Source of the DNA: UMGS1601 sp964617585
GTDB taxonomy: Bacteria > Bacillota > Clostridia > Oscillospirales > Ruminococcaceae
Reading direction: 5' to 3'
Assembly: GCA_964617585.1 (NCBI GenBank)
Contig: CAZTXS010000025.1
Location: 1 to 22,511 of the forward strand
DNA length: 22,511 bases
The translations under genes and the position numbers were made by a program. The number at the start of each line of letters is the position of its first letter. The stretch's first letter is position 1. This document shows, in pieces, positions 6,829 through 15,304 of the stretch. Under the pieces are notes generated by a model. It was not told the DNA's origin. It ran no database searches and was given only the letters and a program-made list of their open reading frames with translations.

Positions 6829-8160
6829 TTACTTCAGTTTTTCTTCAAGCGCAGCCTTCCGGTCTTCATATCCGGGCTTGCCCAACAGAGCGAACATATT
6901 CTTCTTATAGCTTTCTACTCCCGGCTGATTAAAAGGATTTACGCCAAGAATATATCCGGATACAGCGCAGGACTTTTCAAAGAAATAAACCATTTCTCCG
7001 AAATTCTCCTCATCAAGCGCATCAACCTCTATAACAATGTTAGGAACTCCGCCGTCGGTATGAGCAAGAATAGTTCCCTCAAGAGCTTTTCTGTTAACAT
7101 CAGACATATACTGATTAGTCAGGAAGTTCAGACCGTCAAGATTTTCCGAGTCCTCTTCAAGGAAAAGATCAGCCTTAGGCTTTTTTATATCGACAACAGT
7201 TTCAAACATTATCCTTGAACCGTCCTGAATAAACTGTCCGAGAGAATGAAGATCTGTCGAGAAAGTAGCGGACGATGGATATATACCCTTGTTATCCTTA
7301 CCCTCGCTCTCGCCGTAAAGCTGCTTCCACCACTCCGCCATCATTGTAAAGCTTGGATCGTAAGAAACCAGCATTTCAACCGACTTGCCCTTTCTATTCA
7401 AGATATTTCTTACAGCCGCATATGTGTAGCAGTCGTTGCCGTCGTCCTCGGAATACTTTTTGCGTCCTTCCTGAGCGCCCTTAATTATTTTATCAATGTC
7501 GCATCCTGCAACCGCAATTGGAAGCAAGCCTACAGCGGTCAGAACCGAAAATCTTCCGCCTACATCATCGGCTATAACAAAGGTTTCATACCCCTCTTTA
7601 TCAGAAAGCTCCTTCAAAGTTCCCTTAGCAGCGTCGGTAGTGGCGAAAATCCTGTTCTTTGCTTCTTCCTTGCCGTACTTATCCTCAACAAGCTTTTTAA
7701 AAATTCTGAAAGCAAGAGCAGGCTCAGTAGTAGTACCGGACTTTGAAATAACGTTTACGCATATGTCTTTTCCCTCGCAGGCAGAGAGAATTTCCTGCAA
7801 ATATGTCGGGTTAATGTTGTTTCCCACAAAATAAATATCCGGAGTATCTTTATTAAGAGTATTGTAAAAAGGAGATTTCAAAAGCTCAATAGCGGCTCTT
7901 GCTCCGAGATATGATCCTCCTATTCCTATAACAATGAGAATATCAGCCTTTTCTTTGATTCTTTCAGCTGCAGCTTTTATCCTTGCAAACTCATCTTTAT
8001 CATAATTTTCAGGAAGGTCGACCCAACCTAAAAAATCACTACCCAAACCGTTTCTGTTTTTAATGGTGTTATGCGCTTCGGTAATATGAGATTTCATAGC
8101 CTCCAATTCGTGTTCAGCGATAAAAGGCTTTAAATATTTAGTATTTAATTTAATTGCCAC
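6829..8160 (-). CDS. pgi: Glucose-6-phosphate isomerase
   Basis: This 443-residue cytosolic enzyme interconverts glucose-6-phosphate and fructose-6-phosphate in glycolysis. Family landmarks in order are VIGIGGSYLGARAAIE (sugar-phosphate loop), ISKSGTTTEPALAF (phosphate-binding SKSGTT), DDVGGRFSVLTAVGLLPIA (PGI signature), and HSLGQFIQDG. The length fits the short Firmicutes type. The start is GTG at 8160, preceded by AAAGGA about 9 nt upstream. A promoter lies at 8195-8223. Downstream on the same strand is the small P-loop gene after a repeat-related spacer. Confidence 0.97.
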   Translation of the reverse strand: MAIKLNTKYLKPFIAEHELEAMKSHITEAHNTIKNRNGLGSDFLGWVDLPENYDKDEFARIKAAAERIKEKADILIVIGIGGSYLGARAAIELLKSPFYNTLNKDTPDIYFVGNNINPTYLQEILSACEGKDICVNVISKSGTTTEPALAFRIFKKLVEDKYGKEEAKNRIFATTDAAKGTLKELSDKEGYETFVIADDVGGRFSVLTAVGLLPIAVAGCDIDKIIKGAQEGRKKYSEDDGNDCYTYAAVRNILNRKGKSVEMLVSYDPSFTMMAEWWKQLYGESEGKDNKGIYPSSATFSTDLHSLGQFIQDGSRIMFETVVDIKKPKADLFLEEDSENLDGLNFLTNQYMSDVNRKALEGTILAHTDGGVPNIVIEVDALDEENFGEMVYFFEKSCAVSGYILGVNPFNQPGVESYKKNMFALLGKPGYEDRKAALEEKLK

Positions 8161-8194
8161 TTTCCAAATTCCTTTCTATTTTTTAGCTAACTTC

Positions 8195-8223
8195 ATTTTA
8201 CTATAAAACAAGTTAATTTTCAA
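8195..8223 (-). promoter_or_regulatory. Putative sigma-A promoter of pgi
   Basis: On the minus strand TTGAAA (8218-8223), 17 bp, TAAAAT (8195-8200). The leader to the GTG start is about 30 nt. Confidence 0.65.
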
Positions 8224-8284
8224 GTGTTCTTTATGCCAACTTTTTGTGACCGTCAAGTTTTGTGCAACTAACACAAGTTTGTTA

Positions 8285-9490
8285 TTAATTTCTCAACAAA
8301 CTTAACAAAAGTTTTTTATACGCACACACTAAATCTATGCGTTCGACATCTTTTTCGGTATATATATTGTGTTTCATAAGCTCTCGGGTTCCCATATAAA
8401 ACACAAGCTCGCCAACCTTAGTATTCTTCTTCACGGGAGCTTCTATTTTATCTACTCTGTTATAATCTACGCTTATATCACCCGCCGTGCCTCTTTTAAT
8501 CACCAATTTTGTCGTTCCGTCGATGTAAGTACTTGTTTTAAGCTCAGAACCGTGAATTACATTTATATCCTCCGTTACATCTTCAGAAATTTCCGGTATA
8601 AACATATCATAGTTGTCAAATCCAAAATCAAGCAAAGCTTTAGCGTCGCTTGCCTTGCTGTCATTGTCCTTTGAATTGAGAGCAACTGCAACAAGATTCA
8701 TTTTATTTCTGTCGGCAGAAGCCGCTATGCAGTTTCCCGCTTTCTCAGAAGCGCAGGCTTTAAGCCCGCTTATTCCATTATAATTCTTTACAAGCGTATT
8801 TAGATTTACAAGCTCGGCTTTTCCCTCCCGGACGGTATCCATCCACGTTGTAAAATACGCTTTTAAGCTTTCATGCTTTAAAAGCTCTGATGATAAAACC
8901 GCTATATCCTTTGCAGTTGAAATGTTTGAGTCGCTTATTCCGGTACAGTCGACAAAGGAAGTATCGTTCATTCCAAGCTTTTTGGCTCTATTGTTCATCT
9001 CGCTGACAAAAGCTTCTTCACTGCCGGAAATACCTTCTGCCAAAACTGTGCAGGCGTCGTTTGCGTTGCCTATGGTAATCGACTTCAAAAGCTCCTGCAC
9101 CGTGATTTCTTCACCGATGTTAAGCCATATCTGCGAGCCTTGCTTTGAGTTTGCCTCCGAAGAGGTTATCAGCTTTTTGTCAAGAGTGAAGCTTTTATCG
9201 GTTTCAAGCTTCTCAACTGTCAGGAGTATGGTCATAAGCTTTGTAAGATAGGATACCGGCGCTCTCTCATCCGCCGACTTGTTATATATTATCGTGCCTG
9301 TGACAGCTTCAAATAATACTGCATTTTCAGCGGTAACAGTCAGACTCGCTTCTTTTTGTTCATTATCTGCGTCAAGCGCCGTTGCAACGGCTTCTTGATT
9401 TTTATTTCCGTCCGCAAAAGCTCTGACAAAAAACAATGAAACGGTAACTGCGCACAATAATACCGCAATTAAGTTTTTAACTATTTTCAT
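8285..9490 (-). CDS. D-Ala-D-Ala carboxypeptidase family protein (S11), probably catalytically inactive
   Basis: The 401-residue protein has a signal peptide (hydrophobic residues ~7-24, cleavage probably after AFA at 26), a peptidase S11/DacF-like domain (~50-290), and a C-terminal beta domain like that of PBP5 (~300-385). Active relatives trim the terminal D-Ala of peptidoglycan stem peptides using SxxK, SxN and KTG. Here all three are altered. The segment APVSYLTKLMT puts Tyr81 where the catalytic Ser should be, three before Lys84, and Ser80 is one position off. IGNANDA has Asn142 in place of the Ser of SxN. SGLKACASEKAG has KAC (244-246) in place of KTG. Surrounding family residues are well kept and the frame is intact, so this looks like a maintained non-catalytic paralogue rather than a pseudogene. 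GGAGG lies ~10 nt before the ATG. Confidence 0.85.
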   Translation of the reverse strand: MKIVKNLIAVLLCAVTVSLFFVRAFADGNKNQEAVATALDADNEQKEASLTVTAENAVLFEAVTGTIIYNKSADERAPVSYLTKLMTILLTVEKLETDKSFTLDKKLITSSEANSKQGSQIWLNIGEEITVQELLKSITIGNANDACTVLAEGISGSEEAFVSEMNNRAKKLGMNDTSFVDCTGISDSNISTAKDIAVLSSELLKHESLKAYFTTWMDTVREGKAELVNLNTLVKNYNGISGLKACASEKAGNCIAASADRNKMNLVAVALNSKDNDSKASDAKALLDFGFDNYDMFIPEISEDVTEDINVIHGSELKTSTYIDGTTKLVIKRGTAGDISVDYNRVDKIEAPVKKNTKVGELVFYMGTRELMKHNIYTEKDVERIDLVCAYKKLLLSLLRN

Positions 9491-9536
9491 ATGTATACTC
9501 CCTCCGAAAAATAATCATATTCACGCCTTTAATTAA

Positions 9537-9566
9537 ATTTTATGCGACAAGCTTTTGTTTATGCAA
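9537..9566 (-). promoter_or_regulatory. Possible promoter of the carboxypeptidase-like gene
   Basis: On the minus strand TTGCAT (9561-9566), 18 bp, TAAAAT (9537-9542), between the terminator of the HPr-like gene and the ATG at 9490. Confidence 0.4.
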
Positions 9567-9582
9567 TTTAAATTTTGCAAAG

Positions 9583-9614
9583 AAAAAAACGGTATAGCAT
9601 GAAGCCGTACCGTT
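9583..9614 (-). terminator. Intrinsic terminator of the HPr-like gene
   Basis: On the minus strand AACGGTA (from 9608-9614) pairs with TACCGTT (from 9588-9594) and is followed by a T tract (complement of 9583-9589). It lies 38 bp past the gene. Confidence 0.85.
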
Positions 9615-9651
9615 GTCGATTCATAATATGGAGTTTTCACTTCTTAATTTC

Positions 9652-9882
9652 TTACTTCACAATGAATTTCGATATTTGTCCGAATAAAGCCTGCGTATCA
9701 TCCGTATAAGCGATAAGTTCAATAGCGTTTGTAAGGTCAAGGCTGAAAATTCCCATAATAGATTTAGCGTCAACTGTGTATCTTCCGGAAATCAAATCAA
9801 CCTCAAAATCACACATCGATACAGCGCTTACAAATTCCTTAACATCTGAAATCGATTGCAGCATTACCTTTGTCTTTGTCAT
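9652..9882 (-). CDS. HPr-like protein lacking the active-site histidine (Crh-like)
   Basis: This 76-residue protein aligns without gaps to the core of HPr. EVDLISGRYTVDAKSIMGIFSL matches the HPr segment containing the regulatory Ser46, here Ser41. In HPr the phosphocarrier His15 and Arg17 lie 31 and 29 residues before that Ser. Those positions are Ser10 and Ser12 here (SISDVKEFV), so it cannot carry phosphate from enzyme I. Bacillus Crh has the same combination (no His15, Ser46 kept) and works as a corepressor with CcpA, so a regulatory role through HPr kinase is the best guess. The ATG at 9882 has GGAGG 8 nt upstream; longer in-frame starts lack a ribosome site. It is monocistronic, with its own promoter and terminator. 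Confidence 0.85.
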   Translation of the reverse strand: MTKTKVMLQSISDVKEFVSAVSMCDFEVDLISGRYTVDAKSIMGIFSLDLTNAIELIAYTDDTQALFGQISKFIVK

Positions 9883-9933
9883 AATAAATTCCTCCCTAAT
9901 TAATGTTTTATTGAAAACCCTTAGGAATTCAGA

Positions 9934-9950
9934 GAATGAACCTTTCATTC
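9934..9950 (-). promoter_or_regulatory. Perfect inverted repeat at the 5' end of the HPr-like transcript
   Basis: GAATGAA-CCT-TTCATTC is a perfect 7-bp inverted repeat that begins a few bases after the predicted start site (~9953). It could be a 5' stabilising stem-loop or an operator. Confidence 0.5.
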
Positions 9951-9959
9951 TTCAAATCA

Positions 9960-9987
9960 AATATATCACATCTATTTTAATTGTCAA
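9960..9987 (-). promoter_or_regulatory. Promoter of the HPr-like gene
   Basis: On the minus strand TTGACA (9982-9987), 16 bp, TATATT (9960-9965). Its -35 box is 7 bp from the -35 box of the divergent mtaB promoter. Confidence 0.7.
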
Positions 9988-9994
9988 GGGGTAA

Positions 9995-10023
9995 TTGAAA
10001 AAAAATATCAAATATAGTATAAT
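9995..10023 (+). promoter_or_regulatory. Promoter of mtaB-purL
   Basis: TTGAAA (9995-10000), 17 bp, TATAAT (10018-10023). It starts a leader of about 100 nt. It is back to back with the HPr-like promoter, so the two may share control. Confidence 0.7.
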
Positions 10024-10128
10024 GTTCAAGTAATTTAAAAATCCAATCTATTATTTGTGCATATTTAACAACTAAACAACTATTTATTTGTATGATATGT
10101 ACACGCTTTATTTAAAATGAGGTAATAA

Positions 10129-11478
10129 ATGAAAGTCTTTTACTATACTTTTGGATGCAAGGTTAACCACTATGAAACCGAAGCTCTTAAAGAAAAATTC
10201 ACAGCGTCGGGTTTTGAAACCGCTGAAACAATTTCACAAGCAGACATAGCCGTAGTTAATTCCTGCACCGTTACAGGACAGGCTGATTTAAAGTGCAGGC
10301 AGATGCTTCACAAGATAAAAAAGCAGAATGAAAAATGTATACTTATTCTCACCGGCTGTTTTCCTCAGGCGTTTGAAGAAACGGTCAGAGCCTTCAGCTT
10401 CTGTGATATAATATGCGGTTCTTCAAATAAAATGAAAATTCCGGAGCTTTTAATCGATTATCTTTCGCACAGAGCAGATTCTAAAGACAGAAATATTCAA
10501 ATCGTTAATATTGAAAAGCACAGAAAGCATGATAAAATCGAAAATATGAATATAAGCGGATATGAATCAAAGACAAGGGCGAACGTTAAGATTCAGGACG
10601 GCTGCGACCAATACTGCGCTTATTGTATTATCCCCTACGCCAGAGGTCATATACGTTCCAAGGAATTAAATGAAATAAGAAAAGAAATTGAGAAACTCGC
10701 AAAAAGAGGTCATAAAGAGGTTGTGCTTGTCGGAATAAACCTATGCTGTTACGGAAAGGATTTAGGAAAAAACGGAGAAATAAGCCTTGCGGACGCTGTC
10801 AAAACAGCCTGCAAAGTCAACGGCATAGAACGCGTCAGACTTGGTTCTATCGAACCTGAAATGCTTTCCGACGAGGATATTGAGAGAATGTCGGGCTTGA
10901 AAAAGCTTTGTCCTCAGTTTCACCTGTCGCTTCAAAGCGGCTGCGATAAAACGCTTAAAGAAATGAACAGAAAGTATAACGGCGCTCAATATGAAGAGCT
11001 TTGCAATAAACTCAGAAGCTTATTTCCCGACTGCGCAATTACAACCGATGTTATGGTAGGCTTTCCGGGTGAAAGCGATGAGGATTTTAATTCCTCACTG
11101 GAGTTTGTTAAAAAAATAAAATTTGCTAAGGTTCATATTTTTCCCTATTCAAAAAGAGAAGGTACGATTGCAGCTGAAAGAACCGACCAAATACCGGGCA
11201 ATATAAAAGAAAAACGCGCAAAAATTATGGAATCGGTGTGCAAAAATACTTCGGAGGAGTTTTTAAACGCTCAAATAGGCAAGATTTATCCCGTCTTATT
11301 TGAAAAAGAAAAGTCGCCGGATTATTTTGAAGGTCATACTCCGAATTTTATATTTGTAAAAATTCCGAGAAAAAACCTAAAAATACCTCAAAACAGTTTG
11401 CGAAATATTATATTATATGTTAAAATAGACAAAGCTGAAAAAAATTATTGTATCGGCAGCCTTGTTGATAATCTATAA
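10129..11478 (+). CDS. mtaB: tRNA (N6-threonylcarbamoyladenosine37-C2) methylthiotransferase
   Basis: MtaB is a radical-SAM enzyme of the MiaB family that converts t6A37 to ms2t6A37 in tRNAs reading ANN codons. The 449-residue protein has the N-terminal methylthiotransferase domain with three cluster cysteines (C10 in TFGCKVNHYE, C46 in VVNSCTVT, C77 in LTGCFPQ). The radical-SAM motif CxxxCxxC follows (C159, C163, C166; DGCDQYCAYCIIPYARG). The GCKVN start separates MtaB from MiaB. The C-terminal TRAM-like region is present but weakly conserved (from ~377). GAGGT precedes the ATG by about 6 nt. It is 45 bp upstream of purL with no terminator between, so the two are probably co-transcribed; no functional link is obvious. 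Confidence 0.95.
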   Translation: MKVFYYTFGCKVNHYETEALKEKFTASGFETAETISQADIAVVNSCTVTGQADLKCRQMLHKIKKQNEKCILILTGCFPQAFEETVRAFSFCDIICGSSNKMKIPELLIDYLSHRADSKDRNIQIVNIEKHRKHDKIENMNISGYESKTRANVKIQDGCDQYCAYCIIPYARGHIRSKELNEIRKEIEKLAKRGHKEVVLVGINLCCYGKDLGKNGEISLADAVKTACKVNGIERVRLGSIEPEMLSDEDIERMSGLKKLCPQFHLSLQSGCDKTLKEMNRKYNGAQYEELCNKLRSLFPDCAITTDVMVGFPGESDEDFNSSLEFVKKIKFAKVHIFPYSKREGTIAAERTDQIPGNIKEKRAKIMESVCKNTSEEFLNAQIGKIYPVLFEKEKSPDYFEGHTPNFIFVKIPRKNLKIPQNSLRNIILYVKIDKAEKNYCIGSLVDNL

Positions 11479-11523
11479 ATAAATGCAATTTGCCGAAAAA
11501 AACTTATATAAGGAGCTGTAACT

Positions 11524-14500
11524 ATGTCAGTTTATCGAATTTATGTTGAAAAGAAGCCGAACTACGCTTCTCAGGCGGAAACGCTTCTCAGCGGCATTAA
11601 ATCCGTTCTGAAAATTCCAGATTTAACGGGAATCAGAATTGTAAATCGTTATGACGCAGAGGGACTTTCTGAGGAGGACTTCATAAAGTGTATACCCGTT
11701 GTTTTTTCCGAGCCGTCTGTAGACGTCACCTACAATGAGATTCCGGGGCTTCAAAGCAATGAAAATATTATCGCTGTGGAATATCTTCCCGGACAATTTG
11801 ATCAAAGAGCTGACTCGTGCGCTCAGTGTATTTCTCTTCTTACCGGCGGAAACAGACCGACGGTCAGGACTGCTACTATTTACATTCTTCAGGGAGATAT
11901 TTCCGAAAAGGACATTAACGATATTAAAAATTATATTATTAACCCGGTTGAAAGCCGAGAAGCTTCGCTTAAGCCCGTTGACACCTTGGATATAAAGTAT
12001 GATATTCCCGAAAGAGTAATCACTATCGAAGGGTTTATTTATTCCAGCGATCTTGAGCTTAAAGCTCTTATGACTTCGCTCGGACTCGCTATGGATTTTG
12101 ACGACATCAAGTTCTGTCAGGACTACTTTAAAAACGTAGAAAAGAGAAATCCTACAATTACGGAAATCCGCATGATAGACACATACTGGTCGGACCACTG
12201 CCGTCATACGACGTTTTCAACCATAATTGACGAGGTCGAAGTAAAGACACCTTATATTGAAGAAACCTTTAAGGACTATTTAAAAACAAGAAGAAGGCTT
12301 TATGACGGAAAAGCAGACAAGCCTGTCACACTTATGGATTTAGCTGTTATCGGAGCTAAGAAGCTAAGCAGTGAAGGGCTTTTAGCCGAGCTTGACGAAA
12401 GCGAAGAAATAAACGCTTGTTCTGTAAAGATAAAAGTTGACGTCAACGGCAAAAACGAAGACTGGCTTTTGATGTTTAAAAATGAAACTCATAACCACCC
12501 TACCGAAATTGAACCGTTCGGAGGAGCGGCTACCTGTCTTGGAGGAGCTATAAGAGATCCGCTGTCAGGACGTTCATACGTTTATCAGGCTATGAGGGTT
12601 ACGGGCGCTTCTAATCCTCTAGTTCCCTTTGAGGACACAGTCGCAGGAAAGCTTCCTCAGCGTAAAATCACCGAGGGCGCTGCTAACGGCTATTCCTCTT
12701 ACGGAAACCAGATAGGTCTTGCTACAGGTCATGTAAACGAAATTTACCACCCCGGCTACGTTGCTAAAAGAATGGAAATCGGTGCTGTAATAGGCGCTGC
12801 TCCCGCTGAAAACGTTCGCCGTGAACGCCCGAAGCCAGGAGATATTGTTGTTCTTCTCGGAGGTAAAACCGGACGCGACGGCTGCGGAGGAGCTACAGGC
12901 TCGTCTAAATCGCATACAATGGATTCGCTTGAAACCTGCGGCGCAGAGGTTCAGAAAGGTAATGCTCCCGAGGAAAGAAAGCTTCAGAGACTTTTCAGAA
13001 AGCCTGAAGTTACAAAAATGATTAAAAGATGCAACGACTTCGGCGCAGGCGGAGTTTCGGTAGCAATCGGAGAGCTTACAGACGGACTGAAAATCAATCT
13101 TGACGCAGTAACTAAAAAATATGACGGTCTTGACGGCACCGAGCTTGCAATTTCAGAATCTCAGGAGAGAATGGCTGTTGTCATTGCAAAAAGCGACGTT
13201 GATAGGTTCTTATCAGAAGCTGAAAAGGAAAACCTTGAAGCTACCGTTGTCGCTGATGTTACGGACGACAGACGCCTCAGAATGAACTGGAAGGGCAATG
13301 AAATAGTTAATCTTTCCCGTGATTTCTTAAATTCAAACGGAGCGGAAAAGCACACAAAAATAAAGATTACCGATCCCTTTATTATCACTAACGACCATAT
13401 TGACAACAGCCCTGAAAAGTGGGAGGCTATGATTTCAAATCTCAATATCTGCTCACAGAAAGGACTGGTTGAAAGATTTGACTCAACAATCGGAGCGGGA
13501 ACAATTTTAATGCCTTACGGAGGAAAATATCAGAATACTCCTACCCAAGCAATGGCAGCAAAAATTCCCGTTCTTCACGGTGAAACTACTACCGCTTCCG
13601 TAATGGGCTGGGGATACGATCCGTTCTTATCTGAAAAAAGTCCTTATCACGGCGCTATCGGCGCAGTTGTTTCTTCGATTTCTAAAGTTGTAGCGTGCGG
13701 AGGAAGCCATAAAAAATGCTGGCTGACCTTCCAGGAATACTTTGAAAGAACTCAGGACGATCCTAAACGCTGGGGAAAGCCTCTTGCCGCTTTGCTCGGA
13801 GCTTATAAGGCTCAGACCGAACTCGGCTGCGCTTCTATTGGCGGAAAGGATTCAATGAGCGGTACGTTTGAGAAAATTGATGTTCCTCCGACTCTTGTAT
13901 CTTTCGCAGTATCAACCGCAGATTCTTTCAACGTAATGTCGCAGGAATTTAAAGAAACAGAATCAAAGGTTATATATATCGCTCCTGAATATGATAATGA
14001 GAACGGACTTATCAATTTTGAAAGCGTTAAGGACGTATTTGACCGAGTTGAAAAGCTTATTAAAGACAATAATGTTTCGGCTTGCTGGTCAGTATCGTTC
14101 GGAGGTATTTCCGAGGCAATAGCTAAAATGGGCTTCGGAAATAAAATAGGCTTCAGATTTACCGGCAAGGTTACTCCTAAAGAATTGTTTACTCCATGCT
14201 ACGGAGCGTTCGTAATTGAGCTTAAATCTAATGTTGAAACCGAAGAAAGAATTATCGGTGAAACAATAGAAGATTACAAAATCTACACGCCTGATTATGT
14301 TCTTGACCTTGATAATCTTCAGGCACTGTGGGAAAATAAGCTTGAACCTGTCTTCCCTACCCATATCGACAATGATCACGGAGTAGTCAGCAAGTATTCA
14401 TATAAAGCGAAAAACCGCATTAAGCCTATGGCTCCTATAGCTAAGCCGAGAGTACTTATTCCCGTATTTCCGGGAACCAACTGCGAGTATGACACGGCAA

Positions 14501-15243
14501 GAGCTTTCAAAAAGGCAGGCGCAATCCCAGAGATATTTGTTATCAAAAACTACTCAGCAGAAGCAATCTCAGAATCGGTTCAAGAGGTCGAGAAGCTTAT
14601 AAGACAATCTCAGATAATTATGTTGCCCGGAGGATTCAGCGGAGGCGACGAGCCTGACGGAAGCGGTAAGTTTATTACTTCTTTCTTTAGAAATCCACGG
14701 CTTACGCAAGCTGTTCATGAACTTTTAAAATACAGAGACGGACTTATGCTAGGCATATGCAACGGCTTCCAGGCTCTTATAAAGCTGGGATTAGTTCCTT
14801 ACGGTGAAATTACGACAATGAAAAACGATTCTCCTACACTCACCTTTAATACAATTGCACGGCACCAGTCAAAAATGGTCAATACCAGAATCGCTTCTAA
14901 TAAATCCCCCTGGCTTGCTTCATGTGAAGTCGGAGATATTCATTCTGTCGCTGTATCACACGGGGAAGGAAGATTTATAGCAAGCGATGAAGAAATTGCA
15001 GAGCTTGCCGCTAACGGACAGATAGCAACCCAATACGTTGATTTTGCCGATCGTCCTACAATGAACATTCACTGCAATCCTAATACTTCTATGGACGCTA
15101 TTGAGGGTATTACATCTCCCGACGGAAGAGTATTTGGCAAAATGGGACACTCTGAAAGAATCGGAGAGGACGTATCCAAAAACGTTCCGGGAAACAAGGA
15201 TCAGAAAATTTTCAAAAGCGGAGTTAAATACTTTACCGATTAA
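11524..15243 (+). CDS. purL: Phosphoribosylformylglycinamidine synthase, single-chain form
   Basis: This 1,239-residue enzyme converts FGAR, glutamine and ATP to FGAM in purine synthesis. It fuses the synthase and glutaminase that Bacillus encodes as PurL, PurQ and PurS. Domain order: an N-terminal PurS-like part (~1-150), a linker with TYWSDHCRHTTF, the first AIRS-like ATP domain with ETHNHPTEIEPFGG (~321-334), a second AIRS-like half, then a class I glutaminase from ~976 (FPGTNCEYD). The glutaminase triad is visible: Cys1079 in GICNGFQ, His1209 and Glu1211 in MGHSERIG. AAGGAG lies 8 nt before the ATG. Transcription ends at the bidirectional hairpin at 15256-15296. No PRPP or purine riboswitch is visible upstream. 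Confidence 0.97.
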   Translation: MSVYRIYVEKKPNYASQAETLLSGIKSVLKIPDLTGIRIVNRYDAEGLSEEDFIKCIPVVFSEPSVDVTYNEIPGLQSNENIIAVEYLPGQFDQRADSCAQCISLLTGGNRPTVRTATIYILQGDISEKDINDIKNYIINPVESREASLKPVDTLDIKYDIPERVITIEGFIYSSDLELKALMTSLGLAMDFDDIKFCQDYFKNVEKRNPTITEIRMIDTYWSDHCRHTTFSTIIDEVEVKTPYIEETFKDYLKTRRRLYDGKADKPVTLMDLAVIGAKKLSSEGLLAELDESEEINACSVKIKVDVNGKNEDWLLMFKNETHNHPTEIEPFGGAATCLGGAIRDPLSGRSYVYQAMRVTGASNPLVPFEDTVAGKLPQRKITEGAANGYSSYGNQIGLATGHVNEIYHPGYVAKRMEIGAVIGAAPAENVRRERPKPGDIVVLLGGKTGRDGCGGATGSSKSHTMDSLETCGAEVQKGNAPEERKLQRLFRKPEVTKMIKRCNDFGAGGVSVAIGELTDGLKINLDAVTKKYDGLDGTELAISESQERMAVVIAKSDVDRFLSEAEKENLEATVVADVTDDRRLRMNWKGNEIVNLSRDFLNSNGAEKHTKIKITDPFIITNDHIDNSPEKWEAMISNLNICSQKGLVERFDSTIGAGTILMPYGGKYQNTPTQAMAAKIPVLHGETTTASVMGWGYDPFLSEKSPYHGAIGAVVSSISKVVACGGSHKKCWLTFQEYFERTQDDPKRWGKPLAALLGAYKAQTELGCASIGGKDSMSGTFEKIDVPPTLVSFAVSTADSFNVMSQEFKETESKVIYIAPEYDNENGLINFESVKDVFDRVEKLIKDNNVSACWSVSFGGISEAIAKMGFGNKIGFRFTGKVTPKELFTPCYGAFVIELKSNVETEERIIGETIEDYKIYTPDYVLDLDNLQALWENKLEPVFPTHIDNDHGVVSKYSYKAKNRIKPMAPIAKPRVLIPVFPGTNCEYDTARAFKKAGAIPEIFVIKNYSAEAISESVQEVEKLIRQSQIIMLPGGFSGGDEPDGSGKFITSFFRNPRLTQAVHELLKYRDGLMLGICNGFQALIKLGLVPYGEITTMKNDSPTLTFNTIARHQSKMVNTRIASNKSPWLASCEVGDIHSVAVSHGEGRFIASDEEIAELAANGQIATQYVDFADRPTMNIHCNPNTSMDAIEGITSPDGRVFGKMGHSERIGEDVSKNVPGNKDQKIFKSGVKYFTD

Positions 15244-15255
15244 ATATCACAAAAA

Positions 15256-15296
15256 AACGCCATATGAAAATTATTCTCATATGGTGTTTTCTTTTC
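15256..15296. terminator. Bidirectional terminator between purL and the convergent membrane-protein gene
   Basis: AACGCCATATGA (15256-15267) pairs with TCATATGGTGTT (15277-15288), with one G-U pair, around a 9-nt loop. A T tract follows on the plus strand and a run of seven A precedes it (15251-15257), so it can serve both strands. Confidence 0.85.
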
Positions 15297-15304
15297 GCTT
15301 TATA

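Noticed and set aside
7246..7746. A 166-codon plus-strand frame inside pgi
   Set aside because: It lies wholly antisense to a highly conserved gene, has no ribosome site, and its product resembles no protein.
8224..8284. TTGTG-ttagttg-CACAA stem as terminator of the carboxypeptidase-like gene
   Set aside because: The stem is only 5 bp and has no T tract, so it is too weak to call.
9883..9948. Longer N-terminus for the HPr-like protein (start at 9948)
   Set aside because: The upstream start overlaps the 5' inverted repeat and has no ribosome site, whereas the ATG at 9882 has GGAGG 8 nt upstream and matches the HPr length.
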